From positions 62,001-126,000 of the forward strand of contig MCFE01000065.1 of NCBI GenBank assembly GCA_002104905.1: 64,000 nucleotides of DNA, read 5' to 3'. Every line of letters begins with the position of its first letter. Positions within the stretch are counted from its first letter, which is position 1. The position numbers were made by a program, and so were the translations under genes. Under the pieces are notes generated by a model, which had not been told where the DNA came from, did not search any database, and saw nothing but the letters and a program-made list of their open reading frames with translations. This document shows, piece by piece, positions 43,390 through 56,294 of the stretch. The DNA is from Basidiobolus meristosporus CBS 931.73. Its lineage: Eukaryota; Basidiobolomycota; Basidiobolomycetes; Basidiobolales; Basidiobolaceae.

Positions 43390-45175
43390 TTAGAGCTTTG
43401 ACTTGGCCATCTTGTCCCTGGCCTCCTGGGCTTCCTTCAAAAGTCTCCTCTGAATCTTCCCGGCGGGGCTTTTGGGTATAACGTTGGTGAATTCAATACC
43501 TCCCCTTATCTTTTTGTGTGGTGCCACTTGGCTATTTACAAAGTCGAGGATTTCAGACTTGAGTTTTTCTGATGGTTCAACATTTACTTGAAGGACGACG
43601 AAAGCCTTTGGCACCTCAGTGGCTTGACTAGGGTCTTGAATACCTATCACGGCTGCATCAGCTACACAGTTGTGGTCCACTAGCTTCGCCTCCAACTCCG
43701 CAGGTGCAACCTGGAATCCCTTATACTTTATCAACTCCTTCAAGCGGTCAGTAATATACCAGAAGCCGTTGGGATCGACCTTTCCAACATCTCCGGTGTG
43801 GAAAAACCCATCCTTGTCGATAGAGTCTGCCGTAGCTTTTGCGTTTTTGTAGTATCCACGCATGATGTCGGGTCCTCTCAGCCATATCTCTCCCTCTTGA
43901 TTATAGCCTAACATCTTTCCGGTATTCGGATCGACGACCTTCGCCTCCATTCCTGGCATTAGTTGACCCACAGAGCCATAATGAATGCAACCATGTGGGA
44001 ATGAAAATCCTGTCGGTGAGGTTTCGGTCAGTCCATACCCCTCAACGATAGTTATCTTGTATTTTCGGAACAACCCTTCGGTAAGTTCCTTTCCCAAGGG
44101 TGCTGCGCCGGAGTTCATTTTCTTTAAGCTGCTCAGATCGAACTTAGCCACAAGTGGATGTTTCAGCAGCCCTAATGCAATAGGTGGCACAATGACCAAT
44201 TTGGTAATCTTGTACCTCTCAATGGCGTATAGGAATTTCTCCATGTCGAATCGACTTAGAATTACGATCTTCGATCCCTCCTGAGTTAGGGGTGCATGAA
44301 GGCAGCAACACAATCCATACATATGGTAAAACGGCAGTACCCCAGACAAGGTACTTATATCAGGCTCAAGGAATTGTATCTGTTGACAAACGCTGGAAAT
44401 GATGTTTCTGTGGGTTGTTTCAACGCCTTTCGGGTGTCCTATACAGTGGATGAGATTAGAATAGCTCATAATATACAAACACCATTTTCGGCTACCTGAT
44501 GTCCCTGATGAATAGCATATGTAAGCTGTACTCTCCGGGTTCACTTTTGGTCTTTGGAATGGTGTCTTCTCAAACATCTGGTTGATTGTGTGAATACCAG
44601 GATCTGCTTGGTCCTCGAAGACAACCAGGTTACAGGTTTTTTCCAGGTTTGCTAGCTTGATTGCCGCTATCGCTGTGGGAAGCAAAACAACACTTGTTAC
44701 CATAACTTTGGGCTCCGTCTGGGATATCTGGCGAGCAAGCTCAGTAGCCGTATAGTTTGGATTGGCTGTCGTAACAGCTCCGCCTTGTGATAGAAGGTTA
44801 GTCTGCGCTTGGTGAACAAGGCAATAGAAGCATCGACTTACCAGTGACAATCGTTCCAAATAGCACGGTCGAGTATAGAATCTACAGAGCATACGTGTTA
44901 TTGCACTGTATTACGAACACCTTGCATCGAATAATACGTACGTGATTTGGAGAGAATAGAGCTAGTCGATCGCCGGCTTTGAAGTGAAATAGTTTCGTCA
45001 AGTTACCGGCAAATCTTAGGGAATTCTCCTGGATGTCACCAAACGTTATGCGTTTATCGGTCTCCGCATCAATTATGACAACCTGATCTCTTGGTACTCT
45101 TGGGTTGTCAAAGAGGAAAGTGTAGATATCTTCACGAGGAATTTCGTTTGGAGTATACAAGGATTTAAAAAGCAT
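43390..45175 (-). CDS. 4-coumarate-CoA-ligase-like acyl-CoA ligase, peroxisomal (SKL)
   Basis: Four exons (44942-45175, 44842-44881, 44496-44783, 43390-44438) give 536 residues. Motifs: LFSPNH, GGAVTTANPNYTATEL, SSGTSGHPKGVETTHRN (ATP loop, rebuilt by removing a 57 nt in-frame intron), PFYHMYG, NSGAAPLGKEL, GYGLTETSP, GEIWLRGPDIMRGYYKN, GFFHTGDVG, TDRLKELIKYKGFQVAPAEL and PKSPAGKIQRRLL with the catalytic lysine. The protein ends in SKL, a textbook PTS1, so it should act in peroxisomes. Fungal 4CL-like enzymes activate fatty, aromatic or precursor acids; the true substrate is open. The 57 nt intron is a multiple of three without stops, so an unspliced form would carry a 19-residue insert in the ATP loop. 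Confidence 0.92.
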
Positions 45176-45226
45176 CTTCAGAGAGGAAGAGGAATAATGT
45201 TGATAAGATCGGATGGCCAGTGTTTA

Positions 45227-45238
45227 TTTATATATATT
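45227..45238 (-). promoter_or_regulatory. TATA element of the 4CL-like gene
   Basis: AATATATATAAA on the minus strand, about 55 bp upstream of the start codon. Confidence 0.45.
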
Positions 45239-47018
45239 GGCCGGTTGACCCCTTACGATCAATCATTCACTCCAGTACTCTAATCGGTGAGGAGTTGGTT
45301 TAAATTCCCACTATTCCCACTCAATTGACCACAGACGTTTCATATTAGTAAGAAGGTATTTCATTATTCACATACTCAACAATCTCTCTCAAGATCAAAA
45401 GATAACTTCGTAGGCGCAGATAACAACCCAGATATCCCAATGATCATTTTCATCCTTTTAGTACCACGAGCACACCATGCTATTTAGTGGGTGTTCACAC
45501 ATCAAGTGGGCAATATAGTCATTTGTGGTAGGTTTCCAACGTATCTTCAGATTTCCAGATTGCTCATGCATCATGGTAGATTTGGTATAGTTGATCTACT
45601 TGACCATAACGCGCTTGATATGACCTACCCAACCAAAGGCCGTGTGACCGTCTCGTGATGTTCTTGAGATGACATCCTCCATCGCGGGCCAATTGGACAA
45701 ATGATTTCCAGGCAAGAATATGACGAAGCTGATGACCAGTACGAGGGATGATTAGCTGCATGATAATCCTTCCATAGCTGCCGTTTGCAGTGTCTAGCTA
45801 TGTCGACCATGACCGGCATTCCTCAACAACTGGAGTGTTGTGAAAAGTCGCATCTTAAGTCGCCACACACATCGCCGGATAGTAATTATTGTGAACAACG
45901 CATCCACTATGCAGTTACAGCGAAAGATCACACCTGAAAGAAAAGATTGGATGCCTGCCGCTGCCTGCAGATCGGTAGTGTTTTGGGATCAATAGCTGTG
46001 AGAGTTTGCGTACGCGCCATGTGTAATTGACATGAAACAATGGTAATCCCTAGGACTCGAGACCATTGTGCTGTTTTCATGGTCTAAATCACAGCGATTT
46101 CCGTATCTTACTACCGGGTAATATGCCCCACCAATACTCCAGCTTTTGAGGTATGATTAATTACATGATAAAATCTAATTAATCAGCAGAATTTGGGTCG
46201 TAAATGCTCATATGAAGCCATATTATGGATAAATATCTTCCGTCCGGATTTTTATATACCCATCAGTGCATTAGGAATGTTGCGTGAATTACTCATTCCT
46301 CTCTCAACACTGCTGTTTGCGCCACTTTACTAGACAAATAAGCAGACTTCGTGGGACCAACCTGGTCTCTGTCTACTTGAATATCGAACAATGTGTTTCA
46401 TTAATCCTTTGTTAAAATGCTGTCTCTATTCAGCGGGGAACAATAACAACATATCTCACAAAAATGAGCTTTGATTGGCCAAGGTTCCATCCTCTGCTCC
46501 AACTTTACCTCAATAGCGCCAATCGTTTTTTAGAACTCCGTTCCCCGGTACTTCCTACATGGTTTCGTTGTCAGCTCACTTCATGTTTGACTATACACTA
46601 ACTGCTACATTACTCCGTTTCTCGGCATTGGCGAAACCGACTGGATAGGTACATCTTTGTTTCACAAGTCACTTTGCACTGAAGTCAGAAGTATTTACGT
46701 GAAATTTTATTATGTGGGATATATATACCCAATTGCAATCTACTAGTGTGATAATCGTAAGTTCAAGAGAAATCGACAGCCACAGACTGCCTCCCGGGGG
46801 CCTCCATTCGCCGATTTTTGGCCGAAATGAGAGGATTCACTTGGGAGCAAACCGGGAGGGTGCGTAGAAATTAAAATGCAGCTTTAGATGAAAAGATTGG
46901 TCAAAAATATTGATGGATTAGGCTTTAGCTTGAACAGGACTCGGCTGGAACAAAATATATGAATACGCAGATGTAGAAAACTACAAGACAGGTCGTGCAA
47001 AATGGCTGCAGTACCAAT
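45239..47018. other. Intergenic
   Basis: About 1.8 kb; short minus frames near 45564-45819 have no family feature. No gene supported. Confidence 0.4.
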
Positions 47019-48689
47019 CTACTTCGAGTAGCTCTTATCCAAGGCATCTCGGTTGAGCAAAGTTTGACGCTCGCTATCTTCGTTCAATGTTGAATCGCTA
47101 TCAAGAACCTCTTCCTCTACAGATCTGTGCGAGTTGACATATGAAATGAGATTGAGTGTTAAGCCACCAATAAACCCAATCAGTGCAAGCGAAAGGAAGA
47201 ACATCTCCATGGCGGTATAGCTCCGGGTAATAATCTGGATCTTGCCCACAATGAGAGGAACTCCGGAAATGGAGAGATTGAAGAAAATCCCTGCGATTCC
47301 AAATGCTGTGCCCAATTGCTTCTCCTTGACAATGCACGGAATACAAGGCCAGACTGCAGACGCGAATAATGAATATGTGATTCCTAGAATGGTGTATCCA
47401 AGGACTGGAGTAATCTCTGTAAGCCCTAGAATAGCATGCACAATAACGATCAAAGCTGCACTAAATGTCATTATAGGCCCATGGTATCCGATACGGTCTA
47501 CAAGCAAACCACAAAGTGGTGAGCCAATAGAAGATATAATGTTGGGTATGGACATGACTACAGAGTATGCGTTAGAGAATATGCGGTGAAGAAAGCCTAT
47601 AGCGTGTCACTTACCTGCCCCAGCACTCTGGGAGTCTCCAGGATACCATTTGTACTGAAGGAAATCAGATGAAATGTACAAGAAAGGTTGAACAGAGCCT
47701 AATAACGATAATTAATATCATAAGGGAAGAATGCGAATGGTGTTTGATATCGCAAATACGTACCATACAAAGCGACGATGAGCAGACAAATTAACCAGAA
47801 AGAGAGGCGCAATTTCAATATGTCTTTAACAGATAGCTCGTCCTCACCGCTGCAAGCTTCCAGAGGAACACCAGCCCGTTGCCGTGCTTGAGGAGTATCG
47901 AGACGGATCAACACAAATGCGCAAAATCCAGAGAATAGGCAAACAAGGAATCCTATCCAGCTCACTGTGATAACATCTGTAAGATTGCAAATCCAAGGGG
48001 ATAGTAGTGCGTCGGCTGCTGAGCCCCATCTTCCGACCGTCAAATTCAGAGCCAGGGCAAATGCAAGTAAGGAGCCACGGAACCAATCAGTAGTAACCTT
48101 CCCTTGAACAATCTCTAAACTACCACAACCAATTCCCAAAAAACAGCGGCCCACGCACATAAGCCAAAATGCGCGAGCTGTTACGCCAATGGAAAATAGA
48201 GCTTGCCCCAGGCACATGAGGATAGAAAAGAGGACCAACGCAAAGGAAGACCCGTACTTATCCAAAAGTAGACCACCAAAGATGGGAAATACTACGTTAG
48301 GCAAGGAAGTAACCATGAACAACACGCTCACTTGATATTGCCAGTTTACAGGATCGGCACCGAGGTGATCGCGCAATTGTATGCTCAAAACCTAACATGA
48401 AGAACATTCATGAGCATTTTAGTGAACATTACACCATGTATGCGAATTTTGACTTACCCCGGGAATTTCATAGCTGGAGATGATTCGCGGATAAGTGAAG
48501 AACCGGTCAGTATTAAAAAGATAAATGGCCCAGGAGAAAGCAATCTCACCAAAAGTACTGCCCAAGCATGAAAGCGCAAGCTAAAAACAGGATTACCCAG
48601 CTGTACGCAGATTGCTTTGGCCTTTGTGACATTTCAGTTTGCGAGTCATTTGGAGCAGTGCTCGTAACAATATCCTCGTTGGGAGACAT
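47019..48689 (-). CDS. MFSD1-like major facilitator transporter
   Basis: Five exons starting at ATG 48689 (48550-48689, a 16 nt exon 48458-48473, then 48391 downward), about 490 residues. Twelve membrane helices can be traced. After a polar N-terminus the first helix ends LGQYFCYEIPGVL, a signature of the MFSD1-type family (GxYFCYDxP). Other blocks: FGGLLLDKYGSSFALVLFS (motif A-like loop), GRCFLGIGCGSLEIVQGKV, YKWYPGDSQSAGA, and SPLCGLLVDRIGYHGP (second A-like loop). Animal MFSD1 exports dipeptides from lysosomes, so a vacuolar dipeptide carrier is plausible. The 16 nt exon was accepted because it alone restores the conserved CYEIPG. Confidence 0.87.
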
Positions 48690-50399
48690 GTGAGCGCGGT
48701 TGACAGGATCTGTTGAAAAGGAATGAGATATAGCAGAGCCAACAACTAGTAAAGTAGAATTCGAACGGTCGAAGGTTCCAAAGAAGGTAAATAAAAGAAT
48801 GGTAAATCCAAGGAATAGAATGAACGCCAATGAACAATTTAACAAGATAGGCCAATAAAGTATAAATGGGTGAGATCTGGTTGGATTTTAAATTTTTGAA
48901 TCACCACTTGAAAAAAATGGCAAACAGTGCGTCAAAATGTTGATCGATCGAATGAAAAGTGTGTGGATGGGAATAACCTGGCTTGGTGCAGCGTTGAGTA
49001 GCAAGATAAAGTAAAGATCACTCATTGATCTGAGATTCAAGGGTAATGGTTTCATTGATCAACAGCCACCTGTCTGAGCAAGCTGAAACCCACAGAGGAT
49101 ACTGAGAGTCGAAGTAAAAGACGTAATCGACACAACCTCCCTAAAGTATCCAGAGCCTCTATCAACCACAGTATGCGTCAGAGTTGCTCTATCGAGTCTG
49201 CAAGGCAGCCGTTACACCAGAGGTTTCCGTTAGTTGGGAATTCAGGTTCACCCAGCATCAGCCTAGTAAAGCCTTTCAGCTTCATTTGTATGGTCACATT
49301 TATTTTTAAACTCTAGCAATGGCCCATTTTGGTAAAAGCAACCCCTTCGATAGATCATAACGTCAACTAAGTAGATCGCATCTTTACTATCTAGACATGT
49401 CTATAGATATATTTGGAGAGGCATACGCTATGAGTCAGATTATTGAGTAACGATGATTCTTTGGTTTCATTCAAAAGACGTGGGCCTGATTATTTTGTGC
49501 CCTAGCAATTGAAGGGCTCTTTCTGACAGAAAACAAGAGTCACCGCTTTGAATATATTAAGAAGTGTAGCCGAAATGGAGGGGCCTAGCCTGTAGCCATC
49601 TTGTAATGATCGACTGGGCATCATTATGGACGTTGGCAAGTCTGGCAATATATGGAAACGGTATACATTGGATGCTGGGAGCAGCTTAAGGGGTACAACT
49701 GTGTACTCCACCAGAGTAACACTCTCTGTTACCGCCAATGCATGAATAATGAGGCACAGAACATATATCGTACCCAAGCACCTCATCGTAGTATTCAGTC
49801 ATTCTTACTAAGCACTTTAAACATTCATCAATATGATACAACGCCAGCAAAGGCAAATTTGGTACTACGGTCAGTCAGGTTTGTATGGGGATCATCTCAC
49901 GAGCCACGCGTATTCGATTATGTGGGCTTGACCCTGAAATAGATAACAAATGATATCCAATACCTTCAAAAAGTTTATGGTGCTCGTAAATGTTGCAATA
50001 AAATTTAGCGCCCTGTAATCTCTATCAAGGGTACTTGAATATCAATTTTCTGTGTGGAGCAACATAACATTTCAGAATGCTGAGAACAGCTACATGCGAA
50101 ACCTGGACCATCCAAATACCTTGGAGATGTGAATTCAAATGCTCAGTTTGAGTCTGGCCCAACATTGTAAAGATAGCCAGTAGCCAATGATCACTACATT
50201 CCTAAATGAATTTCCAACACCATAATGAGAGTATTTACGTGATATTGGTCATTTTAGCTTGGGACCAGATTAAGTTATGATTTCAGAGTAGATGGAGTGT
50301 TTTGGTTTTCGCAAGAGACCTTAGTAAAGGGTTCCCTACCTAAATTTCTATGCTTAAGAAGGCCTGGAAGTTATCAAGATTTTTCGAACTCGTCCAATA
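48690..50399. other. Intergenic
   Basis: About 1.7 kb. Near the right end GAAGTTATCAA and GTCCAATA precede the repeat and recur, in similar form, next to copy 1. Confidence 0.4.
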
Positions 50400-50747
50400 T
50401 GTTGTAAATTTCTTAAATACACCTAAATATTCACTTAACTTAGTCACTTAGATCATAGTCTACAACTCTTACAGAATTCGGGCTAAATTCCTTGTCGGGA
50501 TTTACTTAAAGATTTTTCATGTTTTAGGTACCTGGTGTTTTGGTGAAAATATTTCAAATTGTCCAAACAGCCCCAAGCTTTGTACATATGGTCTTGGGAC
50601 CCTCCTAAACATGTTCTACGTGTTTATTTTGCCAAGACCATGCAAAAGTATAAATACTACTTTTACATTCAATAAATCATCAAGTGAGAACCACATAATC
50701 TACTTGCTCTCCCAGTCACTTCCAATATCTCCAAAACTCTTACAGCA
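50400..50747 (+). repeat. Interspersed repeat copy 2 (solo-LTR-like, ~348 bp)
   Basis: Second copy of the repeat at 40510-40858, opposite orientation. It begins TGTTGTAAATTTC and ends TTACAGCA (one base off the other copy). It carries the same AGTATAAATAC and CAATAAATCA signals. A further diverged copy of the 3' half follows directly (about 50750-50930: AAGCTTTGCACACC, GGGATCTT, CAATAAATTA), so this site has collected more than one element. Confidence 0.7.
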
Positions 50748-53631
50748 CAAAAGTCCCTAAGCTTTGCACACCGCTTCCTGGGATCTTTATTAAAGCATTC
50801 TTATCATTAGTTTCATGAAGTTCTCCTGAAAGTACAAATACTTGATTTGAACACAATAAATTAACAAGTGAATATGATGCAATTCTTCTAGCTCTCCAAA
50901 TCATTTCCAATACTCCCTAGAATCCTGGAGCAGTTTCCAGCCTAAACATCGAATTTTAAAAATGTGATAGAGTGCATTCAAAAATGACCAAAGATGCTAC
51001 CGCTAGATGATGAACCAAATCTATGCCAAGGCTAGGTTTGCCCTACATCACCAGTTATGGTTCAAAAGGTACCCATTAGCAATACCAATTCTTGGATATT
51101 GTGGATTTAGGTCACCACACACATCTCACTGAAAATTTTGCAAATTTATTTTCCGAACCAAGGGTACAGATGAAATCAGGAAATCTATCTTTCAAAATCT
51201 TGTTTACGTAGTGATACCAAGGTATGCACTCGACAATGTAGAACGGGCCAAGAGTCCACTTTGTGAAAGAATGATACATTGAGTCACCCAAGGATTCGAG
51301 TGAGTAGTATTGAAATACCGACTTCGCCATTGTCAATGGTCTCCTCAGGCTCGGACGGAGAGGCTTGTAGACAATAAGCCACGTTACCTAGGAATTCACT
51401 ATCTATTACGTCCTCCGCGGTCCTCTCAAAAATCTCACGTAATACCCATCACCTTCTATGAGTTGTCAATTACACATGAGGAAGCTGAAATATAAATGCA
51501 TGGCGCTGGTGAACAACCAATAGAAGGCTTTATTCTTCAGCAATATACATCCATGCACACTAATCATGGATAGCCATCTAAGAAGCACTGGTAGACACAC
51601 AGCACAGAAGGTCGAGTACTTGCATACTAATAGTGGTAGGCCTAAAAGGGTAAAGCCTCTATTAGCAGTCAAAACAAACCACAGGTAATCTGCGATTTAG
51701 ACACACCTTGTGCTGCGTTTGCTACAGAGGTGAACCAAGATTGCATCTTGATCACTAGACCATGTGATAAGCAGTCGATTTGTCACCAGCCGAAGTGCCA
51801 CGTCACCCTAGGTCTCATCACCATGCACTGATACTATATTTCCTTCGGTGTCTGAGATGCGACTCATCCTTGAGAAAATTCATCACAGCCCTTAAACATT
51901 CCAGACCTGGGAATTTCAAATAGGATTATTACCTCCAAGAAAATCAAGTCTACTGTGGTTTGGGAGTGGCTTGATCACTAGTTCTTAGAGGGGATGCTAA
52001 AGTTGGCCCTAATTCACCGACACTTGATAACCAGTATCGACCACTTGAATCAGACACGGTAAATGGTTAATAAAACCTCAGCACCTTAAATTGCACATCG
52101 AATGAGGGGATGAAGGTCTCTTTTGCTGCGTCCCGCCGACAATCTGTAAGCAACCGAAGTTGCGATAGCGAGTAGGGTCGATCCATTACCTAGGCAATAA
52201 GCATAAGGAAAATACCCATGGCGTCCTATCGAAGCGGTGCATGCCGTGTCTCTTACCATGCACCAGTTGGCTTGTGATTTCCTCAGCTGCTGTTTGATGA
52301 GAATTCAAGTAGCTTGATTTCAACGAAAATTGCCAGGCCACATGTATGGGAGCTCCAAAAAAGGAAAGTGATGGATCCAACTTAATAGTTCAATCTAAAC
52401 CATTACTACAATAAGAAAGTCTTAATTATCGATACCCACCATTTCAGACCGTCAAACAAATTGACACTTCTCCGTCATCGTTTCCCCGGAATCCAAGTTC
52501 CCAGTCCAGGCGTCTTGCAATAGGAGGTCAAGCCATTTCTTTTTCGACATCTTCCTGGGTGAGAAAGCTCAGTGTTACTTGGAAATGGGCCGCAAAATAG
52601 TCAGGCCACCAGCACCACATACCATATCTTAACGATCCAATCTTAATTAGGGATATTTTATTCCCCATTTTCCGCTGGAGCCAACAGCGGTAATCGATAT
52701 TTATACTCCTGCTATTTTGATGGGGGTAGCTAATATTAAGGAAATAAAGGCCCGTAGTAAGATTTGCTTCCAAATTTATACCATGCAATTTCATCTATTT
52801 CAGCTCATATTAAACGAGCCTCCAAAAAAGGCTACTTTTACCCATCAGCTACACAGATCGTGGACCTTTGTATATTAGCGAGTACTGAAGCTGGTTTCCA
52901 CTCCATCTGAGTATTTTTGCCCAAAGATCCCAATTGGCATTTGCCATCCTTATCTGGTCAGGGTACATTCCCTAATGCCAATACACTACGTCAGTTGGGC
53001 AATTTCTACAAGATTTTTGGCTGGTATCAGCTTCAGATTCCGGCCAACTCTGAGTTTCCCTTGGGTCAATTGTGGTTCCCCTGCTTAAACTACAAATGTG
53101 GCAAACCAGGACGGCTCCCTACACCACAAGTTCCAAAGGCCGAAATGCTCATTTATTTTAATTTTACATCAGTGATGTTCAAATCAACTTTCCTGATTAG
53201 GCTTATTACCATTTCTCATCCGTTCTCGTCCATTACCCGAGTCGTTCAGTTCTTCTACTCAATCAGTTGCCAGTACCACCGAAACTTGGCAACAGTAACC
53301 TGGGTTCCCATATTTAGCTAGGAAAGTTTGTCTTATATTCTTGAGGGCATTTCGTTTGCATCTCTTCTTCATCAAATATCTTCTCCTTTATAACCTGTGA
53401 TATTTTCCCTTCCACCTTCTTATATTTCGTACCTTTCTTAACCTCACTTTCGCACGTTGTGGGTTCTCTTAACCTAACTTCCACGTGCTTGTAACAAGTG
53501 TCCTTTCCAAAATCTCCTCCTGGGATTCGCACATTCCAGCTGTTATCTGAAGTGTTCTCTCTTCCAACTGTGAATACATCAAAATTAGCTATCCACTGTT
53601 GCACCTCTCTCCAAGTGCTTCACAGCTTCAT
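50748..53631. other. Gene-poor region
   Basis: After the diverged repeat fragment no gene is supported. The open frame at 52917-53321 looks like leader sequence of the next gene region rather than protein. Confidence 0.4.
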
Positions 53632-54392
53632 ATGTCGAAGTTTACTTACAATCGGAGGCGCCTTGGCATCTCAATTGTTCGACCGATCTTTCTTGTACTT
53701 GTTTTTTTAGAGCTGGTAAGTCCATTTCGTTGTTATTGGAGTGATGTAGCTTGCGGAGCGGTATTCAACTTTACCTCTTGTATCCTCTCTAGTTCACATA
53801 TTCGTTCTTGTTGTATTTCGATCTGGTACAACTGCGCTCACGGATTCTTTATATCCCCCTCATCACAAACGGAGTGTTTATCTTGGTAGGACTCGTCGCA
53901 ATTCTGGGTACTCTCCGTTATGTGAAAAAGATTCTTCTATTGGTAAGCGTTTCGATAGAAGTTGAGCACATATATGGCATAGCCAGTCGTCTAGGATTAA
54001 GGAATCTCACTTCGCATATTTATTTTCAGTATTTTATATGGTGTCTACTTCATATCATATGGATTATACTGTGCCTTCTCACAAGCCTGCATATGATAAA
54101 GCTTGATCATGGGGTCTCTTACGATGATGGACTGGACGCAACCGATTCATCCTCCGAAATCTTACCCGAAATTGCTCAGTGGTTCCTGTCCACACCCATA
54201 CCGTATGCGTATTCAATGGGCTGGCAACTTGGTCAAGTGTTAGGCGTTGAAGCCCATACGTTGGTTTTAATCATCCTGGTGTGGCAATTCGTCATCATTG
54301 TAAGTACCTTACTAACATCCTCGAGGAATGTTTCCGAACTGAACCCATTCTTTATGATAGACGCTATCCGGGATATTTTCCCTTTTAGTTAG
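53632..54392 (+). CDS. Four-helix membrane protein, unknown family
   Basis: Exons 53632-53715, 53793-53942 and 54030-54392 join in phase to 198 residues. Helices: SIVRPIFLVLVFLELF, LYIPLITNGVFILVGLVAIL, YFIWCLLHIIWIILCLLTSL, and LVLIILVWQFVIIVSTLLTS. A short acidic loop (DHGVSYDDGLDATDSSSEI) and a longer loop with WFLSTPIPYAYSMGWQLGQV lie between helices 3 and 4. I do not recognise the family. A strong GTAAGT at the end of helix 4 (54301) could start a further intron, which would change the last 30 residues. It shares no obvious link with its neighbours. Confidence 0.65.
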
Positions 54393-56015
54393 AAGAGCAT
54401 ATTTGGCAGAACAACGCAACTGGGATGATCTGGATAACTGGGCGGTGTGAGGCTACACTTCCATGGAGCCCCCTCACAGATGCACTTCCTATTCCATGTC
54501 TATTCGCCTTTCAATTGTACATTTTCATCAAATCCACCGCATCTAAAAGTGGGATGCCAACTTTTCATCGTCTTTGGCTTAGAAATCTTTCTCAATTGGC
54601 CAATGTAGATTCATACGGAACGCCACCGAAAGCAGCGAGCAACCTTTTCCATTCTACACATCCCACTGCAATGTCAAATAGTCCAACTGTCATTCAAAGA
54701 AGAAGGGCTTTGCAAAGTATACATCCCCAAACAACTGATTACACGACGCAAAACCCACGCCCCCCTTTGCACAAGTCTGTATTCATCCACCATTTCTCTG
54801 ATTCACATCTTTCAACGTTATCATTTTATCTCAATGTAATATAAACTTTCGTCATTCCTTATCCCATTCATGATTTTGTTGTTACTCAAAATTTCATCTT
54901 TACCGCCCTCTGCATCATCTTATGCGCTAAATAATCGAACATCTCGGGAATCGGTTCCATCCTGCCAAGAGGGATTCATTTGGTCTCTCTGACCCACGCT
55001 TTCGCCCAAAATTCCTCATCAGTGCTGCCAAGCGTGTGGCGTAAGTTGGGTCAAGAATCCGAATGCCATCCTCAGGGCCATTCACAAGAAGTCCATTCCA
55101 TATATTTTTCCAATGCCCATGGCGTACACCCAAGCGTGTTGGTGGAACGCTTTGGCAAAATTCTAAATAAATAAGGTTTCATGTCAAAATCGGCCAACCC
55201 CTCGCCTTGATTAGAAATCACTGATATGAGCTGGATCCTGGATCAGGTCCTTGATGGTACAAAGGAAAATTCCACGAAGCGCGGTTTTCATTTTGGCTGA
55301 CTGTCTCTAACCTGATTAGCTTAGCAATGACCTCACAACCGGCTGGGTTTGTAGTGGTGTGATTATTTGATGTGGTGATTGAAGGAAGGCCCTGTGATTG
55401 CTAATGCAGGTTTCAAGACCAGACTGGATCGCAATAGTGATTCCCCTCTTGGCAGTGCGAAAAATCCACAGACAGATCTCGTACTAGCCAGGTGGTCGCT
55501 AGATGGAGTGATTATTTTGATCAGTTCGACGTAAACTGAGGTAGCACCTATTTTTCCCACTCCCTTGAATTCGGTTTCTTTTGTCATGGCCATCACAAGG
55601 CTCCCTCCATTATGGGCACACATGTGTAGCATTCATACGTTTTCGTAGCCCGCTCTATTAATAGAAGCAATATGTGGTTCACTTTACTACCCTAACCCGG
55701 TTCTCTGCTGTTGGCCGATGAAGCCACAGGAGTCTCTGAACGTTCAGTAATAGCATAGGACAGGTTGGTCAGATTGCTGTAATGTAGAGTTGGTAAGATA
55801 TCGCTGAGACCAACGCTATAATGCACTCATGAAGATAAGATTGATGTCGCGCATGAGGCAGGCATGGAGTGAAAATGGGCCAATCCCGATTTTAGAAGGA
55901 ACCAATCTTACCGTGTAACTCGATATTAATACTACCTTCTTTCCACCCTATGCTGGCCAAAGTATTGTTTGGCATAGTTGAGTACTTTGCATAATTATGC
56001 ACATACAAAAGAATC
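54393..56015. other. Intergenic with coding-like minus-strand frames
   Basis: On the minus strand, 55363-55632 (MCAHNGGSLVMAMTKETEFK...), 55200-55290 (MKTALRGIFLCTIKDLIQDP...) and 54930-55195 (RLGVRHGHWKNIW...) read as protein-like. The last two can be joined in phase over a GTGATT...TTTAG intron. A decayed or unrecognised gene is possible; no family could be named and no full structure closes. Confidence 0.3.
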
Positions 56016-56294
56016 ATGGATTTTCAATTCTTCATAATTAGTCATGGTGAGTTCGAAGGTCTCACAACGGTGAGAGGCTTCGTGCTCCGATATACTTTCC
56101 AATTCTTGGGAGAACGCCGCGAAAACGCTATACAGGTATGTGGTTGAGGCATGACTTAATCATTGACTCTGAGACAGTACAAGCGCTTGAACCACTCGCT
56201 ACCTTCTATATTTATCATCAGCGCTTGCAGTTTTTTGTGGGGCCTGATGTTGGAGCACCTATACATAACTAATACCTTGAGAGTAATCCACTGA
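56016..56294 (+). CDS. Small hypothetical protein, two exons
   Basis: Exons 56016-56135 and 56178-56294 (42 nt intron, GTATGT donor, CAG acceptor) would give 78 residues. Exon 1 is GC-richer than its surroundings and codes FFIISHGEFEGLTTVRGFVL then RYTFQFLGERRENA; exon 2 codes a hydrophobic helix (PSIFIISACSFLWGLML). The intron is shorter than others here. No family recognised. It could be a small one-pass membrane protein or a gene fragment. Confidence 0.33.

Noticed and set aside
54425-54844. ORF of 139 codons after the four-helix protein
   Set aside because: Low-complexity Ser/Thr/His content, no domain; probably 3' untranslated or spacer sequence.
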